Shown here: positions 49,793 through 51,535 of the stretch, piece by piece
How positions within the stretch are numbered: the stretch's first letter is position 1
Layout: each line of letters opens with the position of its first letter
Assembly (NCBI GenBank): GCA_030535375.1
Contig: JAUNJB010000006.1
Location: 1-51,535 of the forward strand
Source of the DNA: Clostridia bacterium
Lineage (GTDB): Bacteria > Bacillota > Clostridia > Christensenellales > Aristaeellaceae
Direction: 5' to 3'
DNA length: 51,535 nt
Notes under the pieces: model-generated
What the model was told of the DNA's origin: nothing
The model's database searches: none
Seen by the model: only the letters and a program-made list of their open reading frames with translations
Position numbers and translations under genes: made by a program

Positions 49793-49843
49793 ACGCCGCG
49801 TTTTTCGATGAATTGCTGAAAAACGCGGCGTTTTTCTATTTTG
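49793..49843 (+). terminator. Strong terminator upstream of the Fur-family gene
   Basis: A 14-bp perfect stem, ACGCCGCGTTTTTC / GAAAAACGCGGCGT (49793-49806 with 49818-49831), followed by TTTTCTATTTT. Confidence 0.9.
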
Positions 49844-49881
49844 CGCCTCGAGTGCGTGGAAGTCCGCACGACTGACCGATA

Positions 49882-49896
49882 TGAAAATAATTCTCA
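49882..49896. promoter_or_regulatory. Fur-box-like site 2, upstream of the Fur-family promoter
   Basis: TGAAAATAATTCTCA, differing from site 1 at one base. It ends 20 bp before the -35 element of the regulator gene, so it could mediate autoregulation. Confidence 0.6.
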
Positions 49897-49915
49897 TTTT
49901 TCTTTCGAAAAAGGG

Positions 49916-49944
49916 TTGACATTCACAGGGTGATGGTGTAATAT
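49916..49944 (+). promoter_or_regulatory. Promoter of the Fur-family regulator and rubrerythrin
   Basis: TTGACA (49916-49921), a 17-bp spacer, then TAATAT (49939-49944), 36 bases before the start. Confidence 0.85.
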
Positions 49945-49979
49945 GATGACACAGAATATCAGAGACGGGAGGGCAAGCG

Positions 49980-50399
49980 ATGAGAGAGAAGATCAGCCCG
50001 CAGACCGAGATGGTCTTAGGCGTCCTTTCAAGCTCCCGCTGTCACCTGACCGCCGAAGAGATTCTTGGCAGCCTTGACGGCATCGGGACGGCGACGGTCT
50101 ACCGCGCGCTGGACCACCTGACGGAGCTTGGCTATGTGCGAAGGCTCTCGCTGGGCAAGAAGAAGGCGGTGTACGAATGCACCCGGAAGCCCCATATGCA
50201 CTTTGTGTGCGATCGGTGCGGACAGGTGTACGACATCGAAGCGGATCTGTCCGGCATGATCGGGGAAGCGGCGAAATGCTGCAGCCATCAGGTAACCTGG
50301 TCGGAGGTGACGGCGCACGGCATTTGCAAAGCGTGCCGCGCGGCGGAGGCCGAGGCCATTGCGTCAACGGAACATCCAATTAAACCATCGACAAATTAA
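49980..50399 (+). CDS. Fur/PerR-family regulator
   Basis: 139 residues. The winged-helix region (about 1-65) includes TAEEILGSLDGIGTATVYRA and LDHLTELGYV. The dimerisation domain has HMHFVCDRCG (H72, H74, C77, C80) and a second CxxC (C116, C119), the structural zinc site. The regulatory His/Asp site of PerR or Fur cannot be told apart with confidence. Position next to rubrerythrin favours a PerR role, while the Fur-box-like sites favour Fur. GGAGGGCAAGCG precedes the ATG. 15 bp to the rubrerythrin gene, so probably one operon. Confidence 0.93.
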   Translation: MREKISPQTEMVLGVLSSSRCHLTAEEILGSLDGIGTATVYRALDHLTELGYVRRLSLGKKKAVYECTRKPHMHFVCDRCGQVYDIEADLSGMIGEAAKCCSHQVTWSEVTAHGICKACRAAEAEAIASTEHPIKPSTN

Positions 50400-50414
50400 G
50401 GGAGGAAACAGAGT

Positions 50415-50960
50415 ATGAAGAAATGGGTTTGCCCGGTTTGCGGCTATGTGCATGAAGGCGACGTTCCCCCGGAGAAGTGCCCGCTGTGCGGCGTTCCCGG
50501 CTCCAAGTTCACCGAGCAGAAGGGTGAGAAGACCTGGGCTGCCGAGCATGTCGTCGGCGTGGCCAAGAATGCGCCGCAGGAGATCATCGACGGTCTGCGC
50601 GAGAATTTCGCGGGCGAGTGCTCCGAGGTCGGCATGTATCTGGCGATGGCGCGCGTCGCGCATCGCGAGGGCTATCCGGAAATCGGCCTGTACTGGGAGA
50701 AGGCCGCTTATGAAGAGGCTGAGCATGCCGCGAAGTTCGCTGAGCTGCTGGGTGAGGTCGTGACCGATTCCACCAAGAAGAACCTCGAAATGCGTGTGGA
50801 CGCTGAGAACGGCGCGACTGCGGGCAAGGTTGAGCTGGCCAAGAAGGCGAAGGAGCTCAATCTCGATGCGATCCATGACACCGTGCATGAGATGGCTCGC
50901 GACGAGGCCCGCCACGGCAAGGCGTTCGAAGGCCTGCTGGCTCGTTACTTCGGCAAGTAA
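50415..50960 (+). CDS. Rubrerythrin (rubredoxin domain at the N-terminus)
   Basis: 181 residues. The rubredoxin-type iron site comes first (C6, C9, C22, C25 in CPVCG and CPLCG), then a ferritin-like di-iron domain (about 45-181). The latter has E-x-x-H motifs in [10 protein letters not shown] and [10 protein letters not shown]. This is the reverse of classical rubrerythrin order (as in reverse rubrerythrins). It reduces hydrogen peroxide and/or oxygen in anaerobes. GGGAGGAAAC precedes the ATG. Co-transcription with the Fur/PerR gene fits oxidative-stress control. Confidence 0.95.
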   Translation: MKKWVCPVCGYVHEGDVPPEKCPLCGVPGSKFTEQKGEKTWAAEHVVGVAKNAPQEIIDGLRENFAGECSEVGMYLAMARVAHREGYPEIGLYWEKAAYEEAEHAAKFAELLGEVVTDSTKKNLEMRVDAENGATAGKVELAKKAKELNLDAIHDTVHEMARDEARHGKAFEGLLARYFGK

Positions 50961-50981
50961 GCTGTTTTGATAAAGGCAATG

Positions 50982-51016
50982 ATGTCTTCTCTCTTTCGGG
51001 GGAGAGGACATATTTT
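50982..51016 (+). terminator. Terminator of the Fur-family/rubrerythrin operon
   Basis: Imperfect stem ATGTCTTCTC / GAGAGGACAT around a TTTCGGGG loop region, followed by ATTTTC. Confidence 0.7.
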
Positions 51017-51059
51017 CGTATTCTTTTATACAAAGTAAGGGGAAGAGGAGGTGAAGAGA

Positions 51060-51272
51060 ATGAAGCTGAGCGCAAGGAATCAGTTTAAAGGCAAAGTGAT
51101 TGCGATCGACGAGGGCGCTGTCAACGCGATTGTGAAGATTGACATCGGCGGCGGCAACGTGATGAGCGCTACGATCTCCATGGCCGCGGTCAAGGAGTTG
51201 GGCCTCAAGGTCGGGAACGACGCCTACGCGGTTGTCAAGGCGACGTCCGTCATGGTTGGCATCGACGAGTAA
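51060..51272 (+). CDS. Mop-type molybdate/tungstate-binding (TOBE domain) protein
   Basis: 70 residues from the ATG at 51060, 8 bases after AGGAGG; an in-frame GTG at 51051 overlaps that ribosome site. One TOBE/Mop domain: MKLSARNQFKGKVIAIDEGA at the start, then VNAIVKIDIGGGNVMSATIS and ELGLKVGNDAYAVVKATSVM with VGIDE at the end. Such molbindins bind molybdate or tungstate as oligomers for storage or homeostasis in the cytoplasm. No mod transporter or molybdoenzyme is in the window. Confidence 0.92.
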   Translation: MKLSARNQFKGKVIAIDEGAVNAIVKIDIGGGNVMSATISMAAVKELGLKVGNDAYAVVKATSVMVGIDE

Positions 51273-51287
51273 GAAAAACAGGAGCAC

Positions 51288-51320
51288 AAAAAACGTTTGT
51301 CTTATTGACAAGCGTTTTTT
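51288..51320 (+). terminator. Terminator of the Mop-type gene
   Basis: Stem AAAAAACG-t-TTGTC / GACAA-g-CGTTTTTT (51288-51301 with 51307-51320). Confidence 0.85.
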
Positions 51321-51344
51321 GTTGTCTAGCTTTAGCGCTCAAAA

Positions 51345-51535
51345 CCACCGGCTCAGCCGGTGGAGTAAGAATCTTAAGATAGAAGAAATCCTCTCTGTTA
51401 TAATCAATGCAAGGTCTGCTAACCGCAAAGAAAACAGAGGAGGATTTTGTCATGAAAGACATACAGAGTTTAGCACATTCAAAAGTACAGTTTACAAGGG
51501 ACTACACAGGGTAGGTATCTGACGGGAGGGGTGCC
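51345..51535 (+). mobile_element. Left end of an IS200-like element (runs off the window)
   Basis: A 9-bp perfect hairpin with one-base centre (CCACCGGCT-C-AGCCGGTGG, 51345-51363) is followed about 90 bp later by a TnpA-like start. This is the usual arrangement at the left end of IS200/IS605-family elements, where subterminal hairpins are bound by TnpA. The right end is outside the window. Confidence 0.7.
51452..51514 (+). pseudogene. tnpA: Truncated IS200-type transposase start
   Basis: The frame starts MKDIQSLAHSK, as in IS200 TnpA, after a strong GGAGGA site. It departs from the family after that and stops at codon 21. Expected Y1 transposase motifs (HUH, catalytic Tyr) are therefore missing in this frame. 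An internally deleted, non-autonomous derivative is possible; the window ends 21 bases later, so a downstream frame cannot be excluded. Confidence 0.6.

Noticed and set aside
1..51535. CRISPR arrays, tRNA or rRNA genes, prophage
   Set aside because: No regularly spaced short direct repeats, no TTCGAATC-type T-arm with matching stems, and no phage structural genes were seen. A tRNAscan run would settle the tRNA point.

Overview
The window looks like a stretch of chromosome from an anaerobic, GC-rich member of the Firmicutes, probably class Clostridia; I cannot fix the genus. The evidence is strong Shine-Dalgarno sites (AGGAGG type), near-consensus sigma-A promoters, intrinsic terminators, a ZTP riboswitch upstream of formate-tetrahydrofolate ligase, a YhaM-type exoribonuclease, rubrerythrin, ferritin, and a cell-wall protein set built on peptidoglycan-binding domains with Pro/Thr-rich linkers. 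No rRNA, tRNA, CRISPR array or prophage was recognised. The only mobile-element signal is the left end of an IS200-like element at the right edge.

Layout. 1-5.3 kb: the 3' end of a large secreted protein with four peptidoglycan-binding domains, a secreted ComEC-like metallo-beta-lactamase-fold protein, ferritin, and a divergent pair of XRE regulators. A composite terminator-like repeat follows. 5.3-10.6 kb (minus): a serC-serA operon, then a secreted FMN/FAD reductase and a MerR-type regulator separated by a textbook MerR operator. 10.7-15.5 kb (plus): a secreted SH3-like protein, ZTP riboswitch plus fhs, a structured intergenic region, GNAT, Nudix and a HAM1-like pyrophosphatase, then a second structured intergenic region and a second copy of the composite repeat.

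15.9-25.1 kb (minus): a putative seven-gene operon read from one promoter near 25.15 kb. It encodes two polytopic GT-C-like/DUF6020-like membrane proteins, three paralogous membrane-anchored SGNH-type proteins, one MBOAT acyltransferase and a VanY-type carboxypeptidase. I infer a surface-glycan assembly and acylation system with one acyl exporter and three candidate acyltransferases; this is the strongest candidate for an undescribed system. 25.2-27.8 kb (minus): an L,D-transpeptidase with three peptidoglycan-binding domains and a degenerate sigma-factor-like protein carrying a C-terminal membrane anchor.

27.8-49.7 kb is mainly transport, mostly on the plus strand: an oppABCDF peptide transporter; a DUF3798-type ABC transporter with an unusual insertion in one permease; a MacB-like ABC exporter flanked by two HlyD-like adaptors; yhaM on the minus strand; and mglBAC with a 66-residue membrane protein. 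Each importer begins with its binding protein, followed by a hairpin before the remaining genes. 49.7-51.5 kb: a Fur/PerR regulator preceded by Fur-box-like sites, rubrerythrin, a Mop-type molybdate-binding protein, and the IS200-like end.

Starts were set from Shine-Dalgarno spacing and often lie inside the longest open frame. Several are TTG or GTG.
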